NCBI GenBank assembly: GCA_964552395.1
Contig: CAZKGM010000015.1
Coordinates: 6,572 to 70,571, forward strand
Source: JAJDNH01 sp964552395
Lineage (GTDB): Bacteria > Acidobacteriota > Thermoanaerobaculia > Thermoanaerobaculales > Sulfomarinibacteraceae
Length of the DNA stretch: 64,000 nucleotides
Direction: 5' to 3'
Positions 40,652-50,411 of the stretch are shown one piece after another. The notes under the pieces are model-generated. The model was not told where the DNA came from, searched no databases, and saw only the letters and a program-made list of their open reading frames with translations. The stretch's first letter is position 1. Each line of letters opens with the position of its first letter. The translations under genes were made by a program, and so were the position numbers.

Positions 40652-43600
40652 ATGACCGCTCGCCTCCGACTCCCGCTCCGAATCGCCATGGCGGCCTGGG
40701 CCGGTGTCTCCTGTGCCTTGCTGACAGCCGCCGTGGCCGGGGCCGGCGGCGGCGCTCCGAGCTCACCTCCGCGGCTCGATCCATTCAACGAGACAGCCTA
40801 CGCCTTCCGGGTGTTCCGCGACTCCGAAGGCCTGCCGCAGAACACGGTCCACGCTATCACCGTCGACCACCGGGGCCGGTTGTGGGTGGGAACGCAGGAC
40901 GGAGCGGCCTACTACGACGGACGGCGCTGGACGGTTGTGGATATGCCGAGTCGGCTGCGATCAAACTTCGTGCGTACGATTCTCGGTGCGAGCGACGGCA
41001 GCGTGTGGTTCGGTACGCGGGCAGCAGGACTTTTCCGCTTGCGCGACGGCGGCTGGACCGCGGTCGACGCCCTGGCCAAGCTGTCAGACTGCCTCCGGAT
41101 CAACGCCCTCGTCGAGACCCGAGCCGAGTCGGGCCGATCCGTGGTCTGGGCCGCAACCTATGGGGGTGGCATCGGACGGTTCGAGGATGGCACCTGGCGG
41201 CTCTACACAACCGCGGATGGGCTGCCAAGCAACCTGGTCTGGGCGCTCTATGCCCAGCACGAGCCGGTCCACGGAACCACGATCTGGGCCGGTACCGAGC
41301 AAGGACTGGCTCGCCTGTCGCCCGGGGCGAGCCGTTTTCGGTGCGAGCCCGAGTTCCCCCAGGGCTCTGTCAACTCTCTCGCCGGCGCCGTCGGCCCGGG
41401 CGGCAACAGCATCCTGTGGGCCGGAGCCTACGGCGGTGGCCTTGCACGCTTTGAGGGAGGCCAGTGGAGCCGACTCAGACGGGCAGACGGCCTCCCCAGC
41501 GATTTCGTCACCAGCATTGTCACGGCCGGGCGTGGTCCGGGTCCGATCACGGTGTGGGTTGGGACCGACGGTGGCGGCCTGGCCCGCATTGTGGGCAGCA
41601 CGATCGAGGTCATCGATGCCCGCGTCGGCTTGCCCTCTGAAGCGGTCTATAGCTTGCTGGAAACCCATCCGACCAACGGTCCCAGCGTACTCTGGGTCGG
41701 AACCCGCAACGGAGGCCTGGCACAGCTCACCGAGGGCACGTGGAGAAAAGCCTTGCCCGTGGTCCAGGCGCCATCGGCGCCGGTCAACAGCATCCTCGAG
41801 ACAGCCGAGGCCGACGGTGCGGCGGCAATCTGGCTCGGCACGGATGGCGACGGACTCGAGCGCCTGCTCGACGGCCGCTGGGCGCGGATCAGCCGTGGGA
41901 CCGGCAAGCTTCCCAGTGACACCGTGCAGTGTCTGCTCGAGACACACGACCTCGGCGGCGGCACGACTCTCTGGGTCGGAACTCGCAACGGCGGGCTTGC
42001 CGCGCTCCGCGACGGACAATGGTCCACCTTCTCGGCAGCCTCCGGTGCGCTCCCCAACAACATGGTCCAGGCGCTGGCCGAAACCCGCGATGCCGACGGC
42101 GGAAGATCGCTGTGGGTCGGGACCCGTCACGGCCTGGCCCGGCTTCGCAGGAGCCGCTGGACGGCGCTGGGGGCACAGGACGGGCTACCCGACGACTCCG
42201 TCACCTGCTTGCTGGCCGATGGTGACGGCCACGGCGCGGACACGGTCTGGGCCGGCACGGCGGCCGGCCTTGCGGTCCTTGACGGAGACACGTGGCGGGT
42301 GCACGAGGCCACTTCGGAGTTGCTCAACACCACGGTCCAGTGCCTCATGGAACAGCAAAGACCGGACCGGCGACGGACGCTGTGGGTCGGAACCGACGGC
42401 GGTGGGCTGTCGGTGTTGGACCTGTCCAATGGAGGCAGGCTGCTGTTCACCCTCACCGACAGCACCAGTCCAGCTCTCCCGAATAACGTGATCTACCAGA
42501 TTCTCGAAGACACCTGGGGGAGGATCTACCTGCTCACAAACAAGGGCGTCGCGCGCCTGGCACACATTGGCGGAGACGGCGGCGCGGCCTCGGACTACGC
42601 GCTGTCCTCCTTCACCGCCGAGGACGGCCTGCCGCTCAACGAGGGCAACCGTGGGGCCGGGATCGTCGACAGCCGGGGCCGGATCTGGGTCGGTACCATC
42701 GGCGGGGCCGCCGTATTCGACCCGGCCGCCGAGAGTCCGGATCGCTCGCCCGACCTGCTTACCCTCGACGCGAGCTACGGCGATGACGGCTCGCCTCTGT
42801 CCGCGGGAACCGCCCTCGAGCACGACCGCCGGCATGTCGTCTTTCGCTATGCGCTGCTGTCGTTCTTCCACGAAGACGAATCCCGGTACAGGACCCAGCT
42901 CGTCGGTCTCGACGCGCAGCCCTCCTCGTGGATGACGGACGTCAAGAGGGAGTACAGAACCCTCGGCCGGGGCCGCTACACCTTCCGTGTCTGGGGTCGC
43001 GATTACGCCGGCAACGTGACCGGGCCGGCCGAGCACAGCTTCATGATCCGGCCGGCGCCATGGCAGACATGGTGGGCTCTGGCGCTGCTGGCCGGCGTAC
43101 TGTCGCTCGCAGCGTACGGCTCGCTCCAGCTGCGGCTGCGGGCCCACCGGGGCCGTGAACGACGGCTTCAGGCGCTGGTCGAGACACGCACGCGCCGTCT
43201 CGCCGAGGCGAATCAGCTGTTGGTCGAGCTCTCGTACGCCGACCCCCTCACTGGCGTCGGCAACCGTCGCCGTTTCGACGAGCTGATCGAGGTGGAGTGG
43301 CGTCGGGCAGCACGGGCCGGCCAGCCGCTTGCTCTCGTCCTGCTCGACATCGACTTCTTCAAGCCGTTCAACGACGCCTACGGCCATCCTCGCGGCGACG
43401 AGTGCCTCAAGTCAGTGGCCGCCGGCCTCGCCGACGCCCTGCCCAGGGCCGGTGATTCGGTAGCACGCTACGGCGGCGACGAGTTTGCCGTGGTCCTGCC
43501 GGACACCGACCTCGCCGGCGCGCTCAAGGTTGCCGCCCAGCTGCAGATGGCCGTGACCGCACTTCGTCTCGAGCACGGCATCTCGCCCGCCGGTCGCCAC

Positions 43601-43738
43601 CTCACCGTCAGCTGCGGGGTAGCGGCCCTTGTGCCATCGGCGGACGGCGAGCCGCTGCAGCTCGTGACTCTCGCGGACCAGGGCCTGTACAAGGCCAAGC
43701 ACGCCGGCCGCGACTGCGTCGCGGCCGCCGAAGAGTAG
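40652..43738 (+). CDS. Beta-propeller sensor diguanylate cyclase (Reg_prop, Y_Y_Y, GGDEF)
   Basis: 1028 residues. There is a signal peptide or anchor (about 1-32). About a dozen propeller blades follow, marked by repeated LWVGT, VWAGT or IWLGT strands, many within repeats of about 55-60 residues of the type LPS/N..V..LLET......LWVGTRNGGLA.L.DG.W. A Y_Y_Y-type domain (about 745-815) and a membrane span (WWALALLAGVLSLAAYGSL) come next, then a short coiled coil and a GGDEF domain with the intact YGGDEFAVVL and LLDIDFFKPFNDAYGH. It should make cyclic-di-GMP in response to a periplasmic ligand, possibly glycan-like. Divergent from the MocR regulator. Confidence 0.92.
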   Translation: MTARLRLPLRIAMAAWAGVSCALLTAAVAGAGGGAPSSPPRLDPFNETAYAFRVFRDSEGLPQNTVHAITVDHRGRLWVGTQDGAAYYDGRRWTVVDMPSRLRSNFVRTILGASDGSVWFGTRAAGLFRLRDGGWTAVDALAKLSDCLRINALVETRAESGRSVVWAATYGGGIGRFEDGTWRLYTTADGLPSNLVWALYAQHEPVHGTTIWAGTEQGLARLSPGASRFRCEPEFPQGSVNSLAGAVGPGGNSILWAGAYGGGLARFEGGQWSRLRRADGLPSDFVTSIVTAGRGPGPITVWVGTDGGGLARIVGSTIEVIDARVGLPSEAVYSLLETHPTNGPSVLWVGTRNGGLAQLTEGTWRKALPVVQAPSAPVNSILETAEADGAAAIWLGTDGDGLERLLDGRWARISRGTGKLPSDTVQCLLETHDLGGGTTLWVGTRNGGLAALRDGQWSTFSAASGALPNNMVQALAETRDADGGRSLWVGTRHGLARLRRSRWTALGAQDGLPDDSVTCLLADGDGHGADTVWAGTAAGLAVLDGDTWRVHEATSELLNTTVQCLMEQQRPDRRRTLWVGTDGGGLSVLDLSNGGRLLFTLTDSTSPALPNNVIYQILEDTWGRIYLLTNKGVARLAHIGGDGGAASDYALSSFTAEDGLPLNEGNRGAGIVDSRGRIWVGTIGGAAVFDPAAESPDRSPDLLTLDASYGDDGSPLSAGTALEHDRRHVVFRYALLSFFHEDESRYRTQLVGLDAQPSSWMTDVKREYRTLGRGRYTFRVWGRDYAGNVTGPAEHSFMIRPAPWQTWWALALLAGVLSLAAYGSLQLRLRAHRGRERRLQALVETRTRRLAEANQLLVELSYADPLTGVGNRRRFDELIEVEWRRAARAGQPLALVLLDIDFFKPFNDAYGHPRGDECLKSVAAGLADALPRAGDSVARYGGDEFAVVLPDTDLAGALKVAAQLQMAVTALRLEHGISPAGRHLTVSCGVAALVPSADGEPLQLVTLADQGLYKAKHAGRDCVAAAEE

Positions 43739-43769
43739 GGCGCCTCACTCACACAGGGCCGAAGCTCCC

Positions 43770-45377
43770 TCAGATCGAGCGGGCCGCGGCTTGGCCGGTG
43801 ACGATACAGGCGCCGAGGAAGGTCCCCTCGAGGCAGCCGCGGCCGTGAATGCCACCGCCCCCGAAGCCGGCGGCCTCGCCTACCGCGTACAGACCCGGGA
43901 TTGGGCTGCCATGGTCATCCAGCACCCGCGACTGGAGGTCCGTCAGAATGCCACCGAGGCTCTTGCGGGCGAGAATATGCTCCCGGATCGCGAGCAGCGG
44001 CCGCGCTCCAGGATCGAGGATCTTCTGAAATGCGCAGGTCCGAACACGGTCCCCCCGGTAGCGCCGGCAGTGGGCGATCCGCCGCAGCTGATCGTCGTTA
44101 AAGAACTTCGGGCCGCGTTCGATCTGCGCGTCATAGCTCCGGATGTCGGCGCTCAGGGCGTCGGGATCGACCAGCTCCTCGCCGGTGAGTGCGTTCATCC
44201 CGCGTACCAGCTCCTCGATCGTGTCCGCCACCACGAAGTCCTCGCAGCGATCGACAAGCTGCCGCACCAACGCCGGGTTGCCGAGAAGCACGTTCTTGAG
44301 GAACCGCAGTTTCCTCTTGTCGCGAATGGCCTCGTTGAACTCGGACCCGGAGACCGCGAGCTCCTTGCACGCGATCTTCCAGTTCATCACCTGCCATGAG
44401 TACTGTCGCGGCTGGCGCAGGATCTGCTCGACGAGAAACCGGGTGTCGTAGCCGGTGACCAGGGGCACCGGACCGATGCGACGTCCCTCGGCGTTCATCC
44501 ACAGAGCCGACTTGGGCGGCACCAGCGACAGGCCGTGCCGAGGGCGGTCGGGATCCGGGTGGTGGACGCCGGCGGCATAGTGCCACTGCAGGTCGAGATG
44601 GGTCAGCACTCCGCCGGCAGCAGCGACCAGGTCGTGCACCTCTCCATTGCCATAGCGGTGCGCGCCGTTGAGAATCGTCTGCGGCGGCTCGCCCCACGGC
44701 CGGTACCAGTTTTCGCGCAACCTCTCCAGCGAGCCACAGATGCCGCCGGCAGCCGCAACCACGGCGCCGGCAGCCGCAGCAAACTCCTCGCCCGAGCTCT
44801 CGACAACACCGGAGCAGCCGCAGACCGCGCCCCCGGCCGTTTCCACCTCGCAGACCCGGTGGTCGAATTGGAGCTCGAGGCGGTCGCGGTGTGGGTGGCG
44901 CTCGAGACACTCGAGCAGCGCCTCCACCAGCCCGTGACCGGTCCCCCACACCATGTGGAATCGCGGTACCGAGTTGCCCGGCGCGTACAGCCCCCGCTCG
45001 ACCCAGTGGACAACCGGGAAGAACCGGACGTTGCGTGCCCTCAGCCAGTCGTGGACATCTTCCTGCGAACGGTTGACGTACGCCTCGGCCCACCGCCGGG
45101 GCCACTGGTCACCGGCCTCGAAGCGGGCCACCGACAGCCAGTCCGAAAGGGCGAGGTCGGGAGTGTCACGAATCCCGAGCCGGCGCTGAGCGGGGGTTCC
45201 GACCATGAAGATGCCGCCGAAAGACTCCTTCGCCAGGCCGCCGAAGCGGGTCTTGGTATCGCGATCGAGGAGGACCACACGCTTGCCTCGGTCGAGGAGC
45301 TCGAGCGCTGTGACGATGCCGGCGATTCCGCCGCCGACAATCACCGCGTCGCCGCCGTACCGACGCCGCTGTGCCAT
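43770..45377 (-). CDS. FAD-binding dehydrogenase (3-ketosteroid dehydrogenase/fumarate reductase-like)
   Basis: 535 residues; GGGAGA precedes the ATG. AVIVGGGIAGIVTALELLDRG is the N-terminal dinucleotide fold, ending with VVLLDRD. Residues in TKTRFGGLAKESFGGIFMVG match the FAD-binding_2 family that removes hydrogens from adjacent carbons. The C-terminus has LYAVGEAAGFGGGGIHGRGC and EGTFLGACIVTG, the second flavin-contact region. It is annotated in relatives as a FAD-binding dehydrogenase; steroid or other substrate cannot be deduced and no sterol genes are nearby. No signal peptide is seen, so it is cytoplasmic. Confidence 0.88.
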   Translation of the reverse strand: MAQRRRYGGDAVIVGGGIAGIVTALELLDRGKRVVLLDRDTKTRFGGLAKESFGGIFMVGTPAQRRLGIRDTPDLALSDWLSVARFEAGDQWPRRWAEAYVNRSQEDVHDWLRARNVRFFPVVHWVERGLYAPGNSVPRFHMVWGTGHGLVEALLECLERHPHRDRLELQFDHRVCEVETAGGAVCGCSGVVESSGEEFAAAAGAVVAAAGGICGSLERLRENWYRPWGEPPQTILNGAHRYGNGEVHDLVAAAGGVLTHLDLQWHYAAGVHHPDPDRPRHGLSLVPPKSALWMNAEGRRIGPVPLVTGYDTRFLVEQILRQPRQYSWQVMNWKIACKELAVSGSEFNEAIRDKRKLRFLKNVLLGNPALVRQLVDRCEDFVVADTIEELVRGMNALTGEELVDPDALSADIRSYDAQIERGPKFFNDDQLRRIAHCRRYRGDRVRTCAFQKILDPGARPLLAIREHILARKSLGGILTDLQSRVLDDHGSPIPGLYAVGEAAGFGGGGIHGRGCLEGTFLGACIVTGQAAARSI

Positions 45378-45446
45378 GAGTGATCTCCCTTCGGTTCAGC
45401 TCGCTCGAGTGTAGCGCGCCCGCTTCGCGACCGGCGCGGATTCCTG

Positions 45447-45452
45447 TAGGAT
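45447..45452 (+). promoter_or_regulatory. Possible -10 element (TAGGAT) of the hybrid kinase gene
   Basis: Located 12 nt before the ATG at 45465 in the 87-nt divergent gap. No clear -35 is seen. Confidence 0.25.
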
Positions 45453-45464
45453 GGAACCTGCGCC

Positions 45465-47819
45465 ATGTCCCGCTCCGTCCTCACTCGCACGGTGGTCATC
45501 CCGATCGGCGTTTTCCTCGTCCTCGGGGCCTGCGTCGCGGGGTTCTGGTTTCAGGCGCAGCTCCACCACTCCAACCTGCTCCGAGGCGAGACCATCGTCA
45601 TGGCCGATCAGGCCGCGGCCAGACTCCAGGACGCCGTCAGGACACGCCTCGAGCTGGTCAACCAAATCCGCCGCGAGTGGCAGATCGCGCCCTACACCGA
45701 CCGCGCCGCGTTCGAGCGGCGATCCCTATCGTTGCAGCGCCAGTTCCCAGGTTACCAGGCCGTGAGCTGGGTCGACCCGGACGGTGTTATCCGCTGGGTC
45801 GTGCCGCGGCAGCCGAACCTCGCCGCGGAGAACTTCGACCTCCACGATCATCGTTTTGCCGGCGCCACGTTCCGGCGCGCTGAGAGCACGGGAACCGTGC
45901 AGGTGACGCCCCCGCTGCCGCTGGTCCAGGGCGGCCTCGGGATCGCCAGCTACTTCCCGATCAGGGCCCACGGCAAGAACCTCGGGTACCTCAACGGCGT
46001 CTTCCGGATCCGGCCGATGGTCCAGGCGTGTCTCAGGGGACCGGTGCTGAACACTCACTCCGTTCGCCTCGCCATCGACGGCCGGACTGTCTTCGCCAAC
46101 AGTGTCGAGCGGACCGCTCGCTCCGAAAGGCTCGGGGCGAGCGCGGCCTTCACCATCCACGGCAGGAGCTGGGTGCTGTCGCTGGCGCCGAGGCCGCAAC
46201 AGGTAAATCTGACCAGCCCCCTGCTCTCCTACGCGCTGCTCTTTCTCGGCCTTCCCCTTGCCGCCGCGGTGGCCTGGATGTATCGCATCGACCAGCGCCG
46301 GCAGGTTGACCTCGAGCGCTCCGAGGAACGGTACCGCCGCCTGGTCGAGGACTCCGTCGACGTGATCTACGTCAGCACCCCGGACGGCCGGCTGCTCGAC
46401 ATCAACCCAGCGGGAGTCGAGCTCTTCGGCGCTGCGTCACGAGAGGACCTGCTGGCGGTCAACGTCGGCCGGGACCTGTTTGTCGACGCGGGACAGCGCC
46501 GGGCTTTCGTCAACCGCCTCCACCGCGACGGCTCGGTGCGCGACTACCGCCTGCTCCTGAGAAGCCTGGACGGGAAGGAGATCGTCAGCCGCGTCTCGGC
46601 GACCGTGGTGCGTGACGAGGCCGGAACGGTGGTCTCCCACCGCGGCATCCTGCACAACGAGACCGAGGCCGCTCGCATGCAGGATCAGATCATCCGCATG
46701 CAGCGCATGGAGAGCATGAGCAACCTCGCCGGAGGCATCGCGCACGACTTCAACAATATCCTCGCCGGCATCCTCGGTTACACCTCGCTGCTGAAGATGA
46801 AGCTGGAGGAGCCCGAGCACCTGCGGCAGCTGGAGATTATCGAAAGAAGCGTGGACAGCGCCACGGCCCTCACCTCGCAGCTGCTCGCGTTTTCGCGCGG
46901 CGACCTGTGGGAGAAGCGCCCTGTCGATGTCAACGAGGTCGTGCAAGTGACCCTCACCTTCCTGAAGAGGACGATCGATCCATCCGTCCTCATCGAGACC
47001 GACCTTACGCCCGGCCTGCCGGCGGTCGCCGGCAACCGGGGCCAGCTGCAGCAGGTCATCTTGAACCTCTGCCTCAACGCCAGGGACGCCATGCAGAACG
47101 GCGGCATCCTGAGCGTTTCGACCCGCGTCGTTAACGGCACGCACCTAGCTACACCCGGGGCCGCAAGCCCGCCCGCTCCGGACCTCGTCCGCGTCACCGT
47201 ATCCGACACCGGCCAGGGGATGGACGCAGCTACGCGCGATCGGATCTTTGAGCCGTTCTTCTCCACCAAGCCCCGCGAGAAGGGCACCGGCCTCGGCCTG
47301 GCCGTCGTGTATGGAATCGTCACCGGCCACGGCGGCAGGATCCTGGTCGACAGCGCACCGGGTCGCGGCACCACGTTCACGGTCGAGCTGCCCACCTCCG
47401 ACGGCGTGGCGGAAGCCGACCAGCCGGCCGACGCCGTCGAGAGCACCGGCTCGGGAACGATCCTGGTTGTCGACGACGACGCCACTGTCCGCTCCGCGCT
47501 GGTCGAGATCCTCGAGAGCTACGGCTACGCGACGCTCCAGGCCGAGGACGGGTTGCAGGCGATCGCAGCCTTCGAGCGTCACCGCAACGAGGTCGATCTC
47601 GTGATCCTGGACATGACGATGCCGCAGATGGGCGGCCGCCAGGCCCTTGAGCGCCTGCGAGAAATAGCGCCCGATGTCCGCGTCATCCTCTCTACCGGCT
47701 ACAGCCGCTTAAGGGACGGCCAGGAGCCGCTCGACGCGGGTGTAAACGCGTTCCTCCAGAAGCCGTATCCCGTCAGCGAGCTCCTGAACGCCATCCGCAG
47801 CGTCCTCGGCAAAACGTGA
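45465..47819 (+). CDS. Hybrid sensor histidine kinase (CHASE-PAS-HisKA-HATPase-REC)
   Basis: 784 residues. TM1 is at about 9-30, followed by a periplasmic CHASE domain (about 40-240: FERRSLSLQRQFPGYQAVSW, FDLHDHRFAGATFRRAE) and TM2 at about 247-268. A PAS domain comes next (YRRLVEDSVDVIYVSTPDGR). The H-box is GGIAHDFNNILAGILGYTSL. The ATPase domain has LNLCLNARDAM, SDTGQGMD and KGTGLGLAVVYGI. A C-terminal receiver has VVDDDATVRSAL and LVILDMTMPQMGG. The kinase class with HDFNN usually feeds a phosphorelay; no partner phosphotransfer gene is adjacent. CHASE domains bind small extracellular ligands. Confidence 0.94.
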   Translation: MSRSVLTRTVVIPIGVFLVLGACVAGFWFQAQLHHSNLLRGETIVMADQAAARLQDAVRTRLELVNQIRREWQIAPYTDRAAFERRSLSLQRQFPGYQAVSWVDPDGVIRWVVPRQPNLAAENFDLHDHRFAGATFRRAESTGTVQVTPPLPLVQGGLGIASYFPIRAHGKNLGYLNGVFRIRPMVQACLRGPVLNTHSVRLAIDGRTVFANSVERTARSERLGASAAFTIHGRSWVLSLAPRPQQVNLTSPLLSYALLFLGLPLAAAVAWMYRIDQRRQVDLERSEERYRRLVEDSVDVIYVSTPDGRLLDINPAGVELFGAASREDLLAVNVGRDLFVDAGQRRAFVNRLHRDGSVRDYRLLLRSLDGKEIVSRVSATVVRDEAGTVVSHRGILHNETEAARMQDQIIRMQRMESMSNLAGGIAHDFNNILAGILGYTSLLKMKLEEPEHLRQLEIIERSVDSATALTSQLLAFSRGDLWEKRPVDVNEVVQVTLTFLKRTIDPSVLIETDLTPGLPAVAGNRGQLQQVILNLCLNARDAMQNGGILSVSTRVVNGTHLATPGAASPPAPDLVRVTVSDTGQGMDAATRDRIFEPFFSTKPREKGTGLGLAVVYGIVTGHGGRILVDSAPGRGTTFTVELPTSDGVAEADQPADAVESTGSGTILVVDDDATVRSALVEILESYGYATLQAEDGLQAIAAFERHRNEVDLVILDMTMPQMGGRQALERLREIAPDVRVILSTGYSRLRDGQEPLDAGVNAFLQKPYPVSELLNAIRSVLGKT

Positions 47820-47884
47820 GGCGGCCGTCATCCTGATTCGCGGTTGCCAGCCCAATCGCCAGCTTCTCTTGTTATGACCTCCAG

Positions 47885-47908
47885 AGGCCCGGACGGGGTT
47901 TCCGGCCT
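47885..47908. terminator. Possible bidirectional terminator hairpin
   Basis: AGGCCCGGA (47885-47893) pairs with TCCGGCCT (47901-47908) with one bulged C, between the convergent kinase and uvrB genes. There is no good T-tract. Confidence 0.3.
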
Positions 47909-47913
47909 GGCCC

Positions 47914-49920
47914 CTACTTGTAGATCTGCCGGCCGCGCAGCTCCTTGACCCGGTCCCGCAGGCTCGCGGCCTCCTCGAACTCGAGACGTCGTGCCGCCTC
48001 GCGCATCCGCCGCTCCATCTCGGCGACCAGCTTGTGCAGCGAGGCCTCGTCCTCGGGAAGCTCACCGGCTGCCTCGGCGGCCAGAGTCGGCCGTCCGCCC
48101 GGTCCTGCGTAGTCGAGGTTCGACATCACCACCAGCGGGCTGGCCACGTCCTTGATGATGGTCCGCGGCTCGATCCCGTGCTCGACGTTGAACGCCGCCT
48201 GCGTCTCGCGACGGCGACCCGTCTCATCAAGGGCGCGCTGCATCGAACCGGTGACGCGATCCGCATACAGAACCGCACGCCCGTCGACATTGCGAGCGGC
48301 GCGGCCGACGGTCTGGATGAGCGACGTGTCCGAGCGCAGGAAACCCTCCTGGTCAGCGTCGAGAATCGCCACCAGCGCCACCTCCGGCAGGTCCAGACCT
48401 TCGCGCAGCAGGTTGATTCCCACCAGCACATCGAACTCACCACGCCTGAGATCGGCGAGGATTGCGGTCCGCTCGAGTGCGTCGATCTCGGAGTGGAGGT
48501 AGCGAACACGAATCTCGAGCTCTGCCATGTAGGCGGTGAGATCCTCGGCCATGCGCTTGGTCAGCGTCGTCACCAGCACGCGCTCACCGTGGCCCACCAC
48601 CTCGCGCACCTCGCCAATAAGATCGTCCACCTGCCCCTGGGCCGGCCTCACCTCGACGGCCGGGTCGAGCAGCCCGGTCGGCCTGATCAGCTGCTCCACC
48701 ACCTCTCCCTCACTGTGCTCCAGCTCGTAGGGCCCCGGGGTGGCCGAGACGAACACGACCTGGTTGAGGCGGGTTTCGAACTCGGCGAAGGTCAGGGGAC
48801 GATTGTCGAGGGCGGAGGGAAGGCGGAAGCCATGCTCGACCAGGGTTTGCTTGCGCGAACGGTCGCCGTGGAACATCCCACGCACCTGCGGCACCGTGAC
48901 ATGCGACTCGTCGATAATGCACAGGAAATCTCGAGGGAAGTAGTCGAGGAGGGTCGGCGGCGGCTCCCCTGCGGAGCGCCCTGTGAGGTGCCGGGAGTAG
49001 TTCTCGATCCCCTGACAGTAACCGAGCTCGGTGAGCATCTCGAGGTCGAAGCGGGTGCGCTGGGCCAGACGCTGCGCCTCGAGCAGCTTGCCCGCCGCGT
49101 TCAGCTCCGCCAGCCGCTGGTCAAGCTCATCCCTGATGCCGCCGATCGCGGCCAGCAGCTGCTCGCGCGGCGTGACGTAGTGGGTCCGCGGATAGATGGG
49201 AAGCCGTGACACCGACTCCAGGATGACTCCTCGGATCGGGTCGATGCGCTGAATCGACTCCACCTGGTCTCCCCAAAACGACACTCGCACCGCGATGTCG
49301 TCGTACGGCGGGTAGATCTCGAGAGTGTCTCCGCGCAGACGGAAGCTGCCCGGCGCGAGGTCGAGACTGGTCCGCTGGTACTGCATCTTGGCGAGCTGGC
49401 GCAGGACGTCGTCGAGCGGCCCCTCCTCCCCGACCTCGAACAGCTGCATCATGCCGTAGTATGCCTCGGGGGAGCCGAGGCCGTAGATACAGCTCACGGA
49501 GGCAACGATAATCGCGTCGCGCCGCTCGAACAGAGAGCGGGTCGCCGACAGCCGCAGGCGATCGATGTCCTCGTTGATGCTGGTTTCCTTCTCGATATAG
49601 GTATCGGTTGTCGGCACGTAGGCCTCGGGCTGGTAGTAGTCGTAGTAGGAGACGAAGTACTCGACGGCGCTCGCCGGGAAAAACGCCTTGAACTCCTGGT
49701 ACAACTGGGCAGCCAGGGTCTTGTTGTGCGAGAGGATCAGGGTCGGGCGGCCCGTGGTCTCGATCACCTTGGCCATGGTGAAGGTCTTTCCCGAGCCGGT
49801 CACCCCGAGCAGGGTCTGGCAGGCCAAACCCTCTTCGAGGCCTCCGACGAGCCGGCCGATGGCCTGCTCCTGGTCCCCAGCTGGACGGAACGGCGCTTCC
49901 AGACGAAAGCTCCGGCTCAT
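47914..49920 (-). CDS. uvrB: UvrABC system protein B
   Basis: 668 residues, standard length. Walker A GVTGSGKTFTMAKVI, the beta-hairpin region with YYDYYQPEAYVP, DEAD-like box CIIDESHVTVPQ, helicase motif V GINLLREGLDLPEVALVAI, motif VI QTVGRAARN, and the C-terminal UVR motif (MREAARRLEFEEAASLRDRV), which binds UvrC. It is the damage-verifying helicase-like subunit of nucleotide excision repair. GGAGG lies 6 nt before the ATG, inside the end of the upstream gene, which it overlaps by 4 nt (ATGA), so the two are translationally coupled. Confidence 0.98.
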   Translation of the reverse strand: MSRSFRLEAPFRPAGDQEQAIGRLVGGLEEGLACQTLLGVTGSGKTFTMAKVIETTGRPTLILSHNKTLAAQLYQEFKAFFPASAVEYFVSYYDYYQPEAYVPTTDTYIEKETSINEDIDRLRLSATRSLFERRDAIIVASVSCIYGLGSPEAYYGMMQLFEVGEEGPLDDVLRQLAKMQYQRTSLDLAPGSFRLRGDTLEIYPPYDDIAVRVSFWGDQVESIQRIDPIRGVILESVSRLPIYPRTHYVTPREQLLAAIGGIRDELDQRLAELNAAGKLLEAQRLAQRTRFDLEMLTELGYCQGIENYSRHLTGRSAGEPPPTLLDYFPRDFLCIIDESHVTVPQVRGMFHGDRSRKQTLVEHGFRLPSALDNRPLTFAEFETRLNQVVFVSATPGPYELEHSEGEVVEQLIRPTGLLDPAVEVRPAQGQVDDLIGEVREVVGHGERVLVTTLTKRMAEDLTAYMAELEIRVRYLHSEIDALERTAILADLRRGEFDVLVGINLLREGLDLPEVALVAILDADQEGFLRSDTSLIQTVGRAARNVDGRAVLYADRVTGSMQRALDETGRRRETQAAFNVEHGIEPRTIIKDVASPLVVMSNLDYAGPGGRPTLAAEAAGELPEDEASLHKLVAEMERRMREAARRLEFEEAASLRDRVKELRGRQIYK

Positions 49921-50375
49921 CGCGGGCCTCCTGCAGTCGGCGGCGAAGCATGCTGGCGGAGGAAGCCGTCGAGGGCCAAGATCTCGATCCTCGTCACCTT
50001 CCCGTCCTCGAGCACGACGCCGACCCGTTCCAGAAACGCGCCCGCGAGCGGCGCAGATCCTCTCTCGGCCCGCAGTCGGGCGAAGTACACATCGAGATCG
50101 CTATGGAACCGCTCCCGCTCCGCGGCGGTGAGGTCGCCGGGAAGCCGCTCCTCGAGCCGTGCACGCGCCCTCTCCACGGCCCAGTCAACGCCCGTGTCGA
50201 GGAGAAAGAAGCTCGTCACCATCACCGCCGCCAGCACGATGACTCCGGCCAGGCAGCCGGTCGAACCCCAGCGCGCACAGCCAGATGGGGTCTGCCGTCT
50301 GCCGCTCAGTAGCGAGCCGGGCGGTAATCCGCCACTCGGGGTCGCATCACTCGGCACGGCTTGCCCGTTCGTCAT
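49917..50375 (-). CDS. Single-pass membrane protein of unknown function
   Basis: 152 residues. A flexible Pro/Ser/Gly-rich N-terminus is followed by one membrane span (about 41-59, CLAGVIVLAAVMVTSFFLL). The C-terminal part of about 90 residues is helical and charged (RARARLEERLPGDLTAAERE, DVYFARLRAERG) and predicted outside. I recognise no family. It ends in an ATGA overlap with uvrB, and the start codon lies 6 nt after a TACAAT element, so it may be the promoter-proximal gene of the uvrB transcript. Confidence 0.75.
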   Translation of the reverse strand: MTNGQAVPSDATPSGGLPPGSLLSGRRQTPSGCARWGSTGCLAGVIVLAAVMVTSFFLLDTGVDWAVERARARLEERLPGDLTAAERERFHSDLDVYFARLRAERGSAPLAGAFLERVGVVLEDGKVTRIEILALDGFLRQHASPPTAGGPR

Positions 50376-50381
50376 GAGGGT

Positions 50382-50387
50382 ATTGTA
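50382..50387 (-). promoter_or_regulatory. Likely -10 element (TACAAT), leaderless type, for the uvrB operon
   Basis: TACAAT (five of six consensus bases) ends exactly 6 nt before the ATG at 50375, and no Shine-Dalgarno is present. No LexA-like palindrome was noticed nearby. Confidence 0.45.
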
Positions 50388-50411
50388 CGGAATGAGCCGT
50401 ACCGGCGACGG

